Part shown: positions 52,752-62,420 of the stretch, one piece after another
Position numbering within the stretch: position 1 is the stretch's first letter
How the letters are laid out: every line of letters starts with the position of its first letter
Assembly: GCF_005280735.1 (NCBI RefSeq)
Contig: NZ_CP040077.1
Location: 2,170,001-2,234,000, forward strand
Direction of reading: 5' to 3'
DNA from: Trinickia violacea
Lineage (GTDB): Bacteria > Pseudomonadota > Gammaproteobacteria > Burkholderiales > Burkholderiaceae
DNA: 64,000 nucleotides
The notes under the pieces: generated by a model
Seen by the model: the letters and a program-made list of their open reading frames with translations, nothing else
What the model was told of the DNA's origin: nothing
The model's database searches: none
Made by a program: the position numbers and the translations under genes

Positions 52752-54680
52752 ATGACTGCATCAAAAAATTCTTCGACTTCCTCTCACCCGGGGACTTCGT
52801 CGGGTAGCGCGCCGCAGCAAGCCGGAGCAGGCGCCGCCGACATGCAGCAAATGTTTGACGCCTGGATGAACAACTGGCGTTCGCTCGCGAATCCCGCAAA
52901 CTGGCAGCAAGCCGGCCAACAGGCGGCAGCTCAGATGAGCGCCGTGGGCAACGGCGGGTCGTTTCCGTTCTCGGTGCCGCAGATGCCGTCGATGCCCTCG
53001 ATCCCAGGGATGCCGAATTTCGGTCCTGCGGCCTTCGGTCAGGCGGCATCGCAAGCGCTCGCTGGCCTGAAAGTTCCCACCGCAGCCGTTCCTCCGGCCC
53101 GTCTGCAGCAATTGCAGGCGGACTACTCGCGCGATTGTCTCGAACTCCTCAAGCAAGCCAGCGGCGCAAGCAGCACGGTGCCTGAGTTGAAGGACCGGCG
53201 CTTCAGCGCGGACGCGTGGAGGTCCACGCCGGCTTATGCGTACACCGCGGCGTGGTACCTGCTCAATGCGCGCTATCTGCAGGAACTGGCCGACGCGATC
53301 GAGACCGATCCGAAAACGCGCGAACGCATCCGCTTCGCCGTTCAGCAATGGACGGCAGCCGCGGCCCCCAGCAATTTCTTTGCGCTGAATCCCGAGGCGC
53401 AGAAAACCTTGCTCGAGAGCCAAGGCGAGAGCTTGCGGCAGGGCGTGCTGAACCTGCTCGCCGATTTGCAGCGCGGAAAGATTTCGCAGAGCGACGAAAC
53501 GCGCTTCATCGTCGGCAAGAATTTGGCGACGACCGAAGGCGCTGTCGTCTTCGAAAACGATTTGATCCAGTTGATTCAGTACAAGCCGCGCACGGGGACC
53601 GTCTTCGAGCGGCCGCTTCTGATCGTGCCGCCTTGCATCAACAAGTACTACATCCTCGATCTGCAGCCCGAAAGTTCGCTCGTGGCGTATGCCCTGGAAA
53701 GCGGGCATCCGGTGTATTTGATTTCGTGGCGCAATGCCGACGCATCGATCGCCGGCAAGACGTGGGACGACTACATGGAAGACGGCGTGCTTGCCGCCAT
53801 CGACGTCGTCAAGCGAGTGAGCGGGCGCGAGCAGATCAACACGCTCGGCTTTTGCGTCGGCGGCACGATGCTCGCGACGGCGCTCGCGGTGCTGGCCTCG
53901 CGCGGCGAGCATCCGGCGGCGTCGATGACGCTCCTGACCGCGATGCTCGACTTCTCCGATACCGGCGTGCTCGACGTCTTCGTCGACGAGCCGCACGTGC
54001 AGATGCGCGAGCAGACCATCGGGGGCAAGAATGGCACGCCTCCCGGCTTGATGCGCGGTGTCGAATTCGCCAATACGTTTTCGTTCCTGCGTCCGAACGA
54101 CCTAGTGTGGAACTACGTCGTCGACAACTATCTAAAGGGCCGCACGCCTGCGCCGTTCGATCTGCTGTTCTGGAACAGCGACTCGACGAATCTGCCGGGG
54201 CCGATGTATGCGTGGTACCTGCGGCATACGTATCTGGAGAATCGCCTGCGCGAGCCCGGTGCGTTGACCGTCTGCGGTGAAGCCGTCGATCTGTCGCGCA
54301 TCGACGTGCCGACCTTCATCTACGGTTCACGCGAGGACCATATCGTGCCGTGGCAAACGGCCTATGCGTCGGCGCCGCTGCTCACCGGGCCCCTGCGCTT
54401 CGTGCTGGGCGCGTCGGGGCATATCGCGGGCGTTATCAATCCGCCCGTCAAGAACAAGCGTAGCTACTGGGTGGTCGAAGACTTAGAGAAGACGCTGCCG
54501 GAAGATCCCGACGACTGGTTTGGCGAAGCGACCGAAAAGCCGGGCAGTTGGTGGCCGGAATGGACCAGTTGGCTCGATCAATACGGCGGCAAGAAGGTGA
54601 AGCCGCCGGCGCAGCTCGGTTCCGCGGAGTATCCCGTGGTCGAGGCGGCGCCGGGGCGCTATGTGCAGCAGCGCGACTGA
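52752..54680 (+). CDS. phaC: Class I poly(3-hydroxyalkanoate) synthase
   Basis: 642 residues from ATG at 52752. The first 110 residues are Ala/Gly/Met/Pro-rich. The alpha/beta hydrolase core has the lipase-like box GFCVGG with catalytic C368. The aspartate is in WNSDSTNLPGPMYAWYLRH and the histidine in GASGHIAGVINPP. The length and single-subunit form place it in class I, which polymerises short-chain (R)-3-hydroxyacyl-CoAs into PHB granules. It opens the phaC-phaA-phaB set. An in-frame extension to 52617 would start in the promoter and is rejected. Confidence 0.97.
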   Translation: MTASKNSSTSSHPGTSSGSAPQQAGAGAADMQQMFDAWMNNWRSLANPANWQQAGQQAAAQMSAVGNGGSFPFSVPQMPSMPSIPGMPNFGPAAFGQAASQALAGLKVPTAAVPPARLQQLQADYSRDCLELLKQASGASSTVPELKDRRFSADAWRSTPAYAYTAAWYLLNARYLQELADAIETDPKTRERIRFAVQQWTAAAAPSNFFALNPEAQKTLLESQGESLRQGVLNLLADLQRGKISQSDETRFIVGKNLATTEGAVVFENDLIQLIQYKPRTGTVFERPLLIVPPCINKYYILDLQPESSLVAYALESGHPVYLISWRNADASIAGKTWDDYMEDGVLAAIDVVKRVSGREQINTLGFCVGGTMLATALAVLASRGEHPAASMTLLTAMLDFSDTGVLDVFVDEPHVQMREQTIGGKNGTPPGLMRGVEFANTFSFLRPNDLVWNYVVDNYLKGRTPAPFDLLFWNSDSTNLPGPMYAWYLRHTYLENRLREPGALTVCGEAVDLSRIDVPTFIYGSREDHIVPWQTAYASAPLLTGPLRFVLGASGHIAGVINPPVKNKRSYWVVEDLEKTLPEDPDDWFGEATEKPGSWWPEWTSWLDQYGGKKVKPPAQLGSAEYPVVEAAPGRYVQQRD

Positions 54681-54822
54681 ACTCGCAGCCGGCAGAAAAG
54701 CGCCGTCGGCCGGCCCCCGGAAGCATGGTTTCGGAGCGCCGGCCTCCAACGAGTCGCGCAGAATGGGTTTTTAACTGTACGAGTTGCGGCGCCATGCGCC
54801 GCTTTGCTCGGAGGACTTGGAA

Positions 54823-56004
54823 ATGACTGACGTAGTGATCGTATCGGCCGCCCGTACCGGGGTTGGCAAATTCGGCGGTTCTCTCGCCAAGATCGCGGCG
54901 CCCGAACTCGGCGCAACGGTGATCCGCGCGGTGCTCGAGCGTTCGGGCATCAAGCCTGAGCAAGTGAGCGAAGTCATCATGGGGCAGGTGCTGGCGGCCG
55001 GTTCCGGTCAGAACCCGGCGCGCCAGTCGCTGATCAAGGCCGGGCTGCCGAGCGCGGTGCCGGGCATGACGATCAACAAGGTGTGCGGCTCGGGCCTAAA
55101 GGCCGTGATGCTGGCCGCCAACGCGATCATCGCGGGCGATGCGGACATCGTCCTCGCCGGCGGTCAGGAAAACATGAGCGCGGCGCCGCACGTGCTGCTC
55201 GGTTCGCGCGACGGCTTCCGCATGGGCGACGCGAAACTGACCGACACGATGATCGTCGACGGCCTGTGGGACGTCTACAACCAGTACCACATGGGCATCA
55301 CCGCGGAAAACGTCGCCAAGGAATACGGCATCACGCGCGAAGACCAGGACAAGTTCGCGGCGCTGTCGCAGAACAAGGCGGAAGCCGCGCAGAAGGCCGG
55401 GCGTTTCGACGACGAAATCGTGCCGGTCGAGATTCCGCAGAGGAAAGGCGAGCCGCTGCGCTTCGCCACCGACGAATTCGTGCGCCATGGCGTGACGGCC
55501 GAATCGCTCGCGGGCCTGAAGCCCGCGTTCACGAAGGAAGGCACGGTGACGGCGGCTAACGCGTCGGGCCTCAACGATGGCGCTGCGGCGGTTGTCGTGA
55601 TGTCGGCGAAGAAGGCCGAGGCGCTGGGCCTCACGCCACTCGCGCGCATCAAGGCGTACGCGAGCGCGGGCGTCGATCCGAAGGTGATGGGCATGGGCCC
55701 GGTGCCGGCGTCCAAGCGCTGTCTCGAGCGCGCGGGCTGGTCGGCCTCGGATCTCGACCTGATGGAGATCAATGAGGCGTTCGCGGCACAGGCGCTCGCC
55801 GTGCACAAGCAAATGGGCTGGGATACGTCGAAGGTCAACGTAAATGGCGGTGCGATCGCGATCGGCCACCCGATCGGCGCGTCCGGCTGCCGGATTCTCG
55901 TCACGCTGCTGCATGAAATGCAAAAGCGCGACGCCAAGCGCGGTCTCGCGTCGCTGTGCATCGGCGGCGGGATGGGCGTGGCGCTCGCAGTGGAACGCGC
56001 CTGA
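54823..56004 (+). CDS. phaA: Acetyl-CoA acetyltransferase (PHB beta-ketothiolase)
   Basis: 393 residues. The acyl-accepting cysteine is C88 in NKVCGSGLKAV. The C-terminal catalytic histidine and cysteine are in IAIGHPIGASGCRI and LCIGGGMGVA. An GGAGG ribosome site 8 nt before ATG 54823 sets the start. It condenses two acetyl-CoA into acetoacetyl-CoA, the first step of PHB synthesis. It sits 142 nt after phaC in the common Burkholderiales order phaC-phaA-phaB. Confidence 0.96.
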   Translation: MTDVVIVSAARTGVGKFGGSLAKIAAPELGATVIRAVLERSGIKPEQVSEVIMGQVLAAGSGQNPARQSLIKAGLPSAVPGMTINKVCGSGLKAVMLAANAIIAGDADIVLAGGQENMSAAPHVLLGSRDGFRMGDAKLTDTMIVDGLWDVYNQYHMGITAENVAKEYGITREDQDKFAALSQNKAEAAQKAGRFDDEIVPVEIPQRKGEPLRFATDEFVRHGVTAESLAGLKPAFTKEGTVTAANASGLNDGAAAVVVMSAKKAEALGLTPLARIKAYASAGVDPKVMGMGPVPASKRCLERAGWSASDLDLMEINEAFAAQALAVHKQMGWDTSKVNVNGGAIAIGHPIGASGCRILVTLLHEMQKRDAKRGLASLCIGGGMGVALAVERA

Positions 56005-56125
56005 TTCTTCGGGCCGCTGCGCCCGGCGCCGGCAGGCGCAACGGGCGCGGGTTCAGGCAGGGCAGACTAGGTGGGGCAAGGAGCGGCCCCTAGCCGCTTC
56101 CGATAACGATAATGGAGTGTGATTC

Positions 56126-56866
56126 ATGACTCAGCGTATTGCGTACGTAACTGGCGGCATGGGCGGCATCGGTACGAGCATCAGCCAGCGCCTGCACAAA
56201 CAGGGCTTCAAGGTCGTCGTGGGCTGCGGCCCGAATTCGCCGCGCCGGGTGAAGTGGCTCGAACAGCAGAAGGCGCTGGGCTATGACTTCATCGCGTCGG
56301 AAGGCAACGTCGGCGATTGGGAGTCGACCAAGCTGGCGTTCGACAAGGTAAAATCCGAAGTCGGCGAAGTCGACGTGCTGGTCAACAATGCGGGCATCAC
56401 GCGCGACGTCGTGTTCCGCAAGATGACGCACGAAGACTGGACGGCCGTGATCGACACGAACCTGACGAGCCTCTTCAACGTGACGAAGCAGGTGATCGAC
56501 GGGATGGTCGAGCGCGGGTTTGGCCGCGTCATCAACATTTCGTCGGTGAACGGCCAGAAGGGCCAGTTCGGTCAGACCAATTATTCGACCGCCAAGGCCG
56601 GCATCCACGGCTTCACGATGGCGCTCGCGCAGGAAGTGGCGACCAAGGGCGTGACGGTCAATACGGTGTCGCCGGGCTATATCGGCACGGATATGGTCAA
56701 GTCCATCCGCCCGGATGTTCTGGAAAAGATCGTCGCGACGATTCCGGTGCGCCGTCTGGGCTCGCCGGACGAAATCGCGTCGATCGTGGCGTGGCTCGCT
56801 TCGGACGAATCGGGGTTCTCGACGGGCGCCGATTTCTCGCTGAACGGCGGGTTGCATATGGGCTGA
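56126..56866 (+). CDS. phaB: NADPH-dependent acetoacetyl-CoA reductase
   Basis: 246 residues, a classical short-chain dehydrogenase. The cofactor loop is TGGMGGIGTS, then NNAG at 87-90, and the catalytic triad is S140, Y153 and K157 (YSTAKAG). The C-terminus has NGGLHMG, typical of PhaB. It reduces acetoacetyl-CoA to (R)-3-hydroxybutyryl-CoA for PhaC. GGAG lies 8 nt before the start. It is 121 nt after phaA with no terminator between. Confidence 0.97.
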   Translation: MTQRIAYVTGGMGGIGTSISQRLHKQGFKVVVGCGPNSPRRVKWLEQQKALGYDFIASEGNVGDWESTKLAFDKVKSEVGEVDVLVNNAGITRDVVFRKMTHEDWTAVIDTNLTSLFNVTKQVIDGMVERGFGRVINISSVNGQKGQFGQTNYSTAKAGIHGFTMALAQEVATKGVTVNTVSPGYIGTDMVKSIRPDVLEKIVATIPVRRLGSPDEIASIVAWLASDESGFSTGADFSLNGGLHMG

Positions 56867-56980
56867 TTCGTGTTGCGCCGCCCGGTTTTTCCGGGTGACG
56901 CAGCCGCGTCAGAGGGTTAGGGGGCGCTTGGCCGGTCGCGAGCGCCGCCACTGCGCTTCGTTTGCGCTCAAAGGCGTTAC

Positions 56981-57544
56981 ATGTCCACCACTACAAAGAA
57001 AACAGCCGAACGACTGATCAAGAAATATCCGAACCGTCGGCTCTATGACACTGAGACGAGCACCTACATCACGTTGAGCGACGTGAAGCAGCTTGTGCTC
57101 GAGCAGGAGGACTTCAAGGTCATCGATGCGAAGAGCAACGAGGACCTGACGCGCAGCATCCTGTTGCAGATCATTCTCGAAGAGGAGAGCGGCGGCGTGC
57201 CGATGTTCTCCTCTTCGATGCTGTCGCAAATCATCCGTTTCTACGGCCATGCGATGCAGGGAATGATGGGGACGTACCTGGAAAAGAACATCCAGGCGTT
57301 CATCGAGATCCAGAACAAGCTCGCCGATCAGTCGAAGAACCTGTATGAAGGCAATGCGCTGAACCCGGAAGTGTGGTCTCAGTTCATGAACATGCAGGCG
57401 CCGATGATGCAGGGCATGATGACGAGCTACATCGAGCAGTCGAAGAACATGTTCGTGCAGATGCAGGAGCAGATGCAGAACCAGGCGAAGAATATGTTCA
57501 GCACGTTCCCGTTCAAGCCGAATCCGGAGCCGGAGAAGAAGTAA
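56981..57544 (+). CDS. phaR: PHB synthesis repressor PhaR
   Basis: 187 residues. The N-terminal DNA-binding PHB_acc_N domain (KKYPNRRLYDTETSTYITLSDVKQLV split) is followed by the PHB_acc repeat region and a Met/Gln-rich C-terminal part (MQEQMQNQAKNMF) thought to bind PHB granules. In related bacteria PhaR represses phasin and its own genes until polymer appears and titrates it. It directly follows phaB by 114 nt and has a good intrinsic terminator. Confidence 0.96.
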   Translation: MSTTTKKTAERLIKKYPNRRLYDTETSTYITLSDVKQLVLEQEDFKVIDAKSNEDLTRSILLQIILEEESGGVPMFSSSMLSQIIRFYGHAMQGMMGTYLEKNIQAFIEIQNKLADQSKNLYEGNALNPEVWSQFMNMQAPMMQGMMTSYIEQSKNMFVQMQEQMQNQAKNMFSTFPFKPNPEPEKK

Positions 57545-58038
57545 CGGCTTTTGAGGCGATTGGCGAAAGAGCCGGCCTGATGGCCGGCTCTTGTTTTGTG
57601 CGCACGGTAGGGCGCACTCACTCAACGATGCGGCGTGGATCCGACAAGCGTAAGCGCATCAAGCCGGTCGGTCTTTGCACGCCGCCTGTGACGCTGTACC
57701 CGAATCTTGCTCGCCGGTATCAGGCTGATGCATACGATCGCCAATGGACAGATGCAGTGTTCTCGCGGAGCCCATCGGTCCACCGCCGATCAATTCTACG
57801 ATCTAGCAATATAAGCACTACTTCACATATCGATCTCCCTCGCCACCTTCGGCAAAACGGACGGCGTGTGCGCACCGGTTTGGACGGTCAGTCGTGCCAA
57901 CTTCACGGTTCGGTGATCCGGAAGCCCACCTTTGCAATTCACGAATAGCTGTCCGGCCACGTCTGCGCGAAAGTTACCCCACCCGGGTCAAAAAGGGGCG
58001 GCATAGCCCTGTCGCACAGAGATAAACGTGGAGATCGT
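57545..58038. other. Non-conserved gap between phaR and the catabolic cluster
   Basis: 494 bases. After the phaR terminator the sequence loses strong coding character. A minus-strand stretch of about 50 codons (57797-57948 region, containing GGLPDHRTVKLARLTVQTGA) is open and has protein-like composition, but has no start signal and no family I know; it could be a gene remnant. It probably marks the left edge of an insertion. No repeats, tRNA or integrase were found. Confidence 0.4.
57567..57598 (+). terminator. Intrinsic terminator of phaR
   Basis: AAGAGCCGGCC (57567-57577) and GGCCGGCTCTT (57582-57592) pair around TGAT; GTTTTG follows. Confidence 0.85.
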
Positions 58039-59322
58039 ATGGAAGTCAAGTCCAATGAGCCGCTCGCAACGGGCGAATCAGGCGTTACCGCGCGCGGCAA
58101 CAAGGCCAGCAACCGCATCTGGATAGTGGTGTTCGTGTTCGCGTTCCTCGGCATGATGGTCGATGGCGCGGACCTCATGGTGCTGTCCTACACCCTGTCG
58201 AGCCTGAAGGAGGAGTTCGGTCTCACCCACGTCGAAGCCGGGATGTTCGGCACCATCACGATGGCCGGCATGGCCATCGGCGGGATCTATGGCGGCTGGG
58301 CGGCCGACCGCTTCGGTCGGGTGCGTACCGTCGTCGGCACCATCCTCGTGTTTTCGGTCGGCACCGCCATACTTGGCCTGACACAGAACTTCTGGCAGTT
58401 CGCCATTGTCCGTTTCATTGCATCGATGGGCCTCGGCGCCGAATATGTGGTCTGCAATACGTTGATGGCCGAGTATGCGCCTACTAAGCGACGCACGACG
58501 ATCCTCGGCACGCTGCAGGCGTCGTACTCGGTTGGCTATATCATGGCGACGCTCTTGGCGGGCGCCATCCTGCCGGCGTACGGGTGGCGCTGGCTCTACT
58601 ACATCGCCATCGTACCCGTGGTGCTGGCCGTGCTGACGTACCGCTACGTGCCGGAGCCTGCAAGCTGGCTGGCGGCAAAGGCGAAGGGCTTGGCCGGCAA
58701 GTCGGTACAAACCGCCAAAGAGAGTGCCTGGAGGCGGATCGGCTCCAATCCCGGCGCACGTCGCATGTTCCTGCTCTGGTCAATCACCGCGTGCGCACTG
58801 CAGTTCGGCCACTTCGGCGTGAATACTTGGATGCCGACCTATCTCGAAAAAGAGCTTCAGATGAAGTTCAGTTCGATGACGGGCTACATGGTCGGCGCCT
58901 ACACGGCGATGATTCTGGGCAAGATCGCGGCCGGCTGGCTTGCCGATCGCTTCGGCCGGCGCGTGGTCTTTTCGCTGGGTGCGCTGGGTGCGGCAGTGTT
59001 CCTGCCAGTCCTCGTGTTGCACCACACGCCGGGCAACATCGTCTACCTAATGACGATCTTCGGCTTCCTTTATGGCATTCCGTACGGCGTGAATGCCACT
59101 TACATGACCGAGAGCTTTGAAACGCACATTCGTGGCACTGCGGTGGGCGGCGCGTATAACGTGGGTCGCATCGGCGCTGCCGTGGCGCCGGCGGCGATCG
59201 GATTCCTCGCCACGAACGGCTCCATCGGCGCGGGGTTCCTCATGATGGGCTGTGCGTATTTCGTGTGCGGGTTGATCCCGGCGCTCTGTATCAAGGAAAA
59301 ACTGTACGATCCGCTGGAATGA
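58039..59322 (+). CDS. MFS transporter, aromatic acid:H+ symporter (AAHS)-like
   Basis: 427 residues with 12 membrane helices. Helix 1 contains the DGADLMVLS motif, with paired aspartates as in PcaK and BenK. The loop 2-3 motif is GGWAADRFGRVRT, repeated in the second half as AGWLADRFGRR. AAHS members take up benzoate, 4-hydroxybenzoate, gentisate and similar acids with protons. A GGAG sits 7 nt before the ATG. Because the genes that follow handle CoA thioesters rather than ring cleavage, the substrate could equally be a non-aromatic carboxylate. It opens the accessory cluster. Confidence 0.85.
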   Translation: MEVKSNEPLATGESGVTARGNKASNRIWIVVFVFAFLGMMVDGADLMVLSYTLSSLKEEFGLTHVEAGMFGTITMAGMAIGGIYGGWAADRFGRVRTVVGTILVFSVGTAILGLTQNFWQFAIVRFIASMGLGAEYVVCNTLMAEYAPTKRRTTILGTLQASYSVGYIMATLLAGAILPAYGWRWLYYIAIVPVVLAVLTYRYVPEPASWLAAKAKGLAGKSVQTAKESAWRRIGSNPGARRMFLLWSITACALQFGHFGVNTWMPTYLEKELQMKFSSMTGYMVGAYTAMILGKIAAGWLADRFGRRVVFSLGALGAAVFLPVLVLHHTPGNIVYLMTIFGFLYGIPYGVNATYMTESFETHIRGTAVGGAYNVGRIGAAVAPAAIGFLATNGSIGAGFLMMGCAYFVCGLIPALCIKEKLYDPLE

Positions 59323-59741
59323 CGCATGACAGAAATCACCCGCTGTGGCGGGAGTGGAAAGTCGTGCGGGCGCTCGAAAATTAGGACTGTCAGGATCCTC
59401 ATGTTTGAGGCGAGGCAGTCATTCAGATGGATGTCCGAATATTTCTATATTTACATAGGATAACGAACTGATATCGTTGTCTTCTATTGATGAGCGGCAC
59501 GGCATAAATCGGCCGCGATGTTAGGTCGGGTCAGCATACATGGCCTATTCGCAATTGCCAAAGCCCATATTTTGTAATCGAAAATAGCGCATAGCGTGCT
59601 TTGTCGATACTCTTTCAGCAGTTTCATGACGAGCAGATTTGACAATTAGCAGTATGGAATACTAAACATATCGGACTTAACCCATTCATCTTTAAGTTGT
59701 TTCGCCTATCTGCATAACGGGCAGGCTGCCCCAGTACCACA
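59323..59741. other. AT-richer intergenic region before the CoA-transferase
   Basis: 419 bases with clearly lower GC than the neighbours, with no gene found. A consensus TTGACA (59640-59645) with TACTAA 15 bp further (59661-59666) is a weak promoter candidate, 75 nt upstream of the CoA-transferase start. A small CCCGC-TGTG-GCGGG hairpin follows the transporter gene. Confidence 0.4.
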
Positions 59742-61037
59742 ATGACATATTCAACCATTGACTCTCTATCGGGATTGCCCACTCCTTCTCCGCGCACCGG
59801 CGCCTTGAGTCACCTGCGCGTGCTTGATCTCTCGCGCGTGCTGGCCGGGCCTTGGTGCACTCAGAACTTAGCGGATATGGGCGCCGATGTAATCAAGATC
59901 GAAAAGCCTGGTGAAGGCGACGATACCCGCCGTTGGGGGCCGCCGTTCCTGCTTGACCAAGATGGCGTCGCTACCCAGCAGGGCGGCTATTTCACGGCTG
60001 CAAATCGCAACAAGCGCTCGGTCACTGTGGACATTGCCACGCCCGCGGGTCAAGAACTGATCCGCGAGCTGGCACAGAAGAGTGATGTGGTGGTGGAAAA
60101 CTTCAAGACGGAGGGGCTTAAGCGCTACGGGCTAGACTACGACAGCTTGAGCACGCTCAACCCGCGCTTGATCTACTGCTCGGTCACGGGTTTCGGTCAC
60201 ACCGGCCCCTATGCGGCGCGTCCTGGCTATGACCTGCTGATTCAGGCCATGAGCGGCCTGATGAGTATCACCGGCCATGCCGACGCCGAACCCGGTGGCG
60301 GCCCGATGAGGGCGGGCGTGGCGGTAATCGACCTATTCAGCGGCATGTACGCAACTACCGCGATCCTTGGTGCGCTGGAGGCGCGCCACTTTACTGGCCG
60401 TGGCCAGCATATCGATATTGCCCTGCTCGACGTCGCTATGGCAGTGCTTGCCAACCAGGGCGCGGGATTTCTGAACGCCAATGACGTGCCCCAGCGCCTA
60501 GGCAATGCCCACCCCAGTGTGGTGCCCTTTCAGGATTTCCCCACGGCCGATGGCAACATGGTGCTGGCTATCGGCAACGACGCGCAGTTCGCGCGCTTTT
60601 GTGACGCCGCCGGCGTGGATTGGGCGCGCGACGAGCGCTATGCCTCCAACAGCGGTCGCGTCAACAACCGCAAAGCGCTGATCGCGATGCTCATCGAACT
60701 CACACGTACTCGGTCGACCGCAGATTGGATCGCGCTACTCGAAGCCAGCGCCGTACCGTGCGGACCGATCAACAACATCGCTCAAGCCTATTCCGATCCG
60801 CATGTGCAATCCCGCGGCCTACGAATTCAACAGGAGCGCTATCCCGGAGCACAGCTGCCTGCCGGCCACGTCAATCGGGTAGTGACGGCCGCCAGCCCGC
60901 TGCGCTTGTCGGAGACTCCGACCACGCTGCGCTACGCCCCGCCGGCGCTCGGCCAGCACACCGAGGAGGTGCTGGGCGACTATCTCAAGCTCGATTCGCA
61001 GCAACTCGAAACCTTGCGCGCCAAGGGCGTGATCTAA
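59742..61037 (+). CDS. Class III CoA-transferase (CaiB/BaiF family)
   Basis: 431 residues. After an N-terminal stretch of 23 residues the family pattern begins (LRVLDLSRVLAGPWCTQNLADMG split; GADVIKIEKPGEGDD). The residue matching the catalytic aspartate of formyl-CoA transferase is D197 in VAVIDLFSGMYA. It should move CoA from a donor such as succinyl-CoA or acetyl-CoA onto a free acid, probably the one imported by the neighbouring transporter. The start (ACAATG) has no good ribosome site. Codon use is less GC-biased than in the following thiolase, so the two may have different origins. Confidence 0.9.
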   Translation: MTYSTIDSLSGLPTPSPRTGALSHLRVLDLSRVLAGPWCTQNLADMGADVIKIEKPGEGDDTRRWGPPFLLDQDGVATQQGGYFTAANRNKRSVTVDIATPAGQELIRELAQKSDVVVENFKTEGLKRYGLDYDSLSTLNPRLIYCSVTGFGHTGPYAARPGYDLLIQAMSGLMSITGHADAEPGGGPMRAGVAVIDLFSGMYATTAILGALEARHFTGRGQHIDIALLDVAMAVLANQGAGFLNANDVPQRLGNAHPSVVPFQDFPTADGNMVLAIGNDAQFARFCDAAGVDWARDERYASNSGRVNNRKALIAMLIELTRTRSTADWIALLEASAVPCGPINNIAQAYSDPHVQSRGLRIQQERYPGAQLPAGHVNRVVTAASPLRLSETPTTLRYAPPALGQHTEEVLGDYLKLDSQQLETLRAKGVI

Positions 61038-61187
61038 CTGCTAGCGGTGAAGGCATGTCATCACTGCCTTTCAAAGATGGGGTGGAAAACGAAAAACACA
61101 GAGAACGGCACGCGCGACAGTGAACCAAGGCGATGAGGTCCCGCCATGCCAGAGCGAACGATTCCATTCAATTGAAATGAGGCTTTG

Positions 61188-62402
61188 ATGCGACAAGCAG
61201 TGATCTGTGAACCGGTACGCACGCCGGTCGGCCGCTACGGCGGCGTATATCGCGATCTTCAGGCGGGCGAACTCGCCGAGACGGTGCTCCGGGAACTGGT
61301 GCGGCGCACGTCGCTCGACCCGGCGCAGATTGATGATGTGATCTTCGGCCAGTGCTATCCGAACGGCGAGGCGCCTGCGATCGGCCGCGTCGCGAGCCTG
61401 AACGCGGGGCTCGGCATCCGCGTGCCGGGGCTGCAGCTCGACCGTCGCTGCGGATCGGGCCTGCGGGCGGTGATCGACGCGTCGATGCGAGTGCAGACAG
61501 GCGTGGCGGATCTGGTGATCGCGGGCGGTGCGGAGAGCATGAGCCAGGCCGAGCACTATGTGCTCGGCGCGCGTTGGGGCGGGCTGCGCGGTGATTCTTC
61601 CGCGCTGTGGGACCGGATCGCGCGCGGGCGCATCACGTCGGGCGGCCGTCATCACCCGCTCGAGGGCGGGATGCTGGAGACGGCGGAGAACCTGCGCCGC
61701 GAATACGGAATCACGCGCGAGGCGCAGGACCAACTGGCGTATCAGTCGCATATGCGCGCGGTGGCCGCACAGAAGAAAGGGCTCTTCAAGGAAGAGATCG
61801 TGCCGGTGCAGGTGAAAACGAAGGGCGGCGAGCAGCAGATCGACACGGACGAGCATCCGCGCGCGGACGTGACGATGGAAAGCCTCGCCGAACTGCGTCC
61901 GGTGCGTCAGAAGGTTGACGCGGAGTCGACGGTGACGGCGGGCAACGCGAGCGGCCAGAACGATGGCGCGGCGGCGTGCATCGTGACGACGCCGGAGAGG
62001 GCTGCGGAACTGGGTCTGCGCCCTCTCGGGCGCCTGGTGACGTGGGGTGTCGCAGGCGTGGAGCCGGAACGGATGGGGATCGGGCCGGTGCCGGCGACGG
62101 AGATCGCGCTGCGCCGAGCGGGCCTCGTGCTGAAAGACATCGACCTGATCGAGCTGAACGAGGCGTTCGCGGCCCAGGTGCTCGCGTGCACGACGGCGAT
62201 GGGTTTCGAGGCAAGCGATTTCGAGCGCCTCAACGTAAACGGCTCGGGCATCTCGCTCGGGCATCCGGTCGGTGCGACGGGCGTGCGGATACTCGCAACG
62301 ATGCTGCGCGAGCTGGACCGCCGCGGCGCGCGCTACGGTCTCGAGACGATGTGCATCGGCGGCGGCCAGGGGCTCGCGGCGGTGTTCGAACGCGTCGCCT
62401 GA
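61188..62402 (+). CDS. Thiolase family acyl-CoA acyltransferase
   Basis: 404 residues from ATG at 61188, GAGG 5 nt upstream. The nucleophile is C88 in RRCGSGLRAVID. The other catalytic residues are in SLGHPVGATGVRI and MCIGGGQG. Sequence features lie near the degradative thiolases of beta-ketoadipate and fatty acid pathways. It most likely cleaves a beta-ketoacyl-CoA with free CoA rather than making PHB precursors, since phaA is present 6 kb upstream. It lies between two CoA-transferase genes; the next gene starts 18 nt after its stop. Confidence 0.92.
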   Translation: MRQAVICEPVRTPVGRYGGVYRDLQAGELAETVLRELVRRTSLDPAQIDDVIFGQCYPNGEAPAIGRVASLNAGLGIRVPGLQLDRRCGSGLRAVIDASMRVQTGVADLVIAGGAESMSQAEHYVLGARWGGLRGDSSALWDRIARGRITSGGRHHPLEGGMLETAENLRREYGITREAQDQLAYQSHMRAVAAQKKGLFKEEIVPVQVKTKGGEQQIDTDEHPRADVTMESLAELRPVRQKVDAESTVTAGNASGQNDGAAACIVTTPERAAELGLRPLGRLVTWGVAGVEPERMGIGPVPATEIALRRAGLVLKDIDLIELNEAFAAQVLACTTAMGFEASDFERLNVNGSGISLGHPVGATGVRILATMLRELDRRGARYGLETMCIGGGQGLAAVFERVA

Positions 62403-62420
62403 CGCTTGGGAGGTCCGGTC

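Noticed and set aside
57545..59741. Integrative element or prophage border
   Set aside because: No integrase, transposase, tRNA or direct repeat was seen on either side within the window; the right border lies outside.
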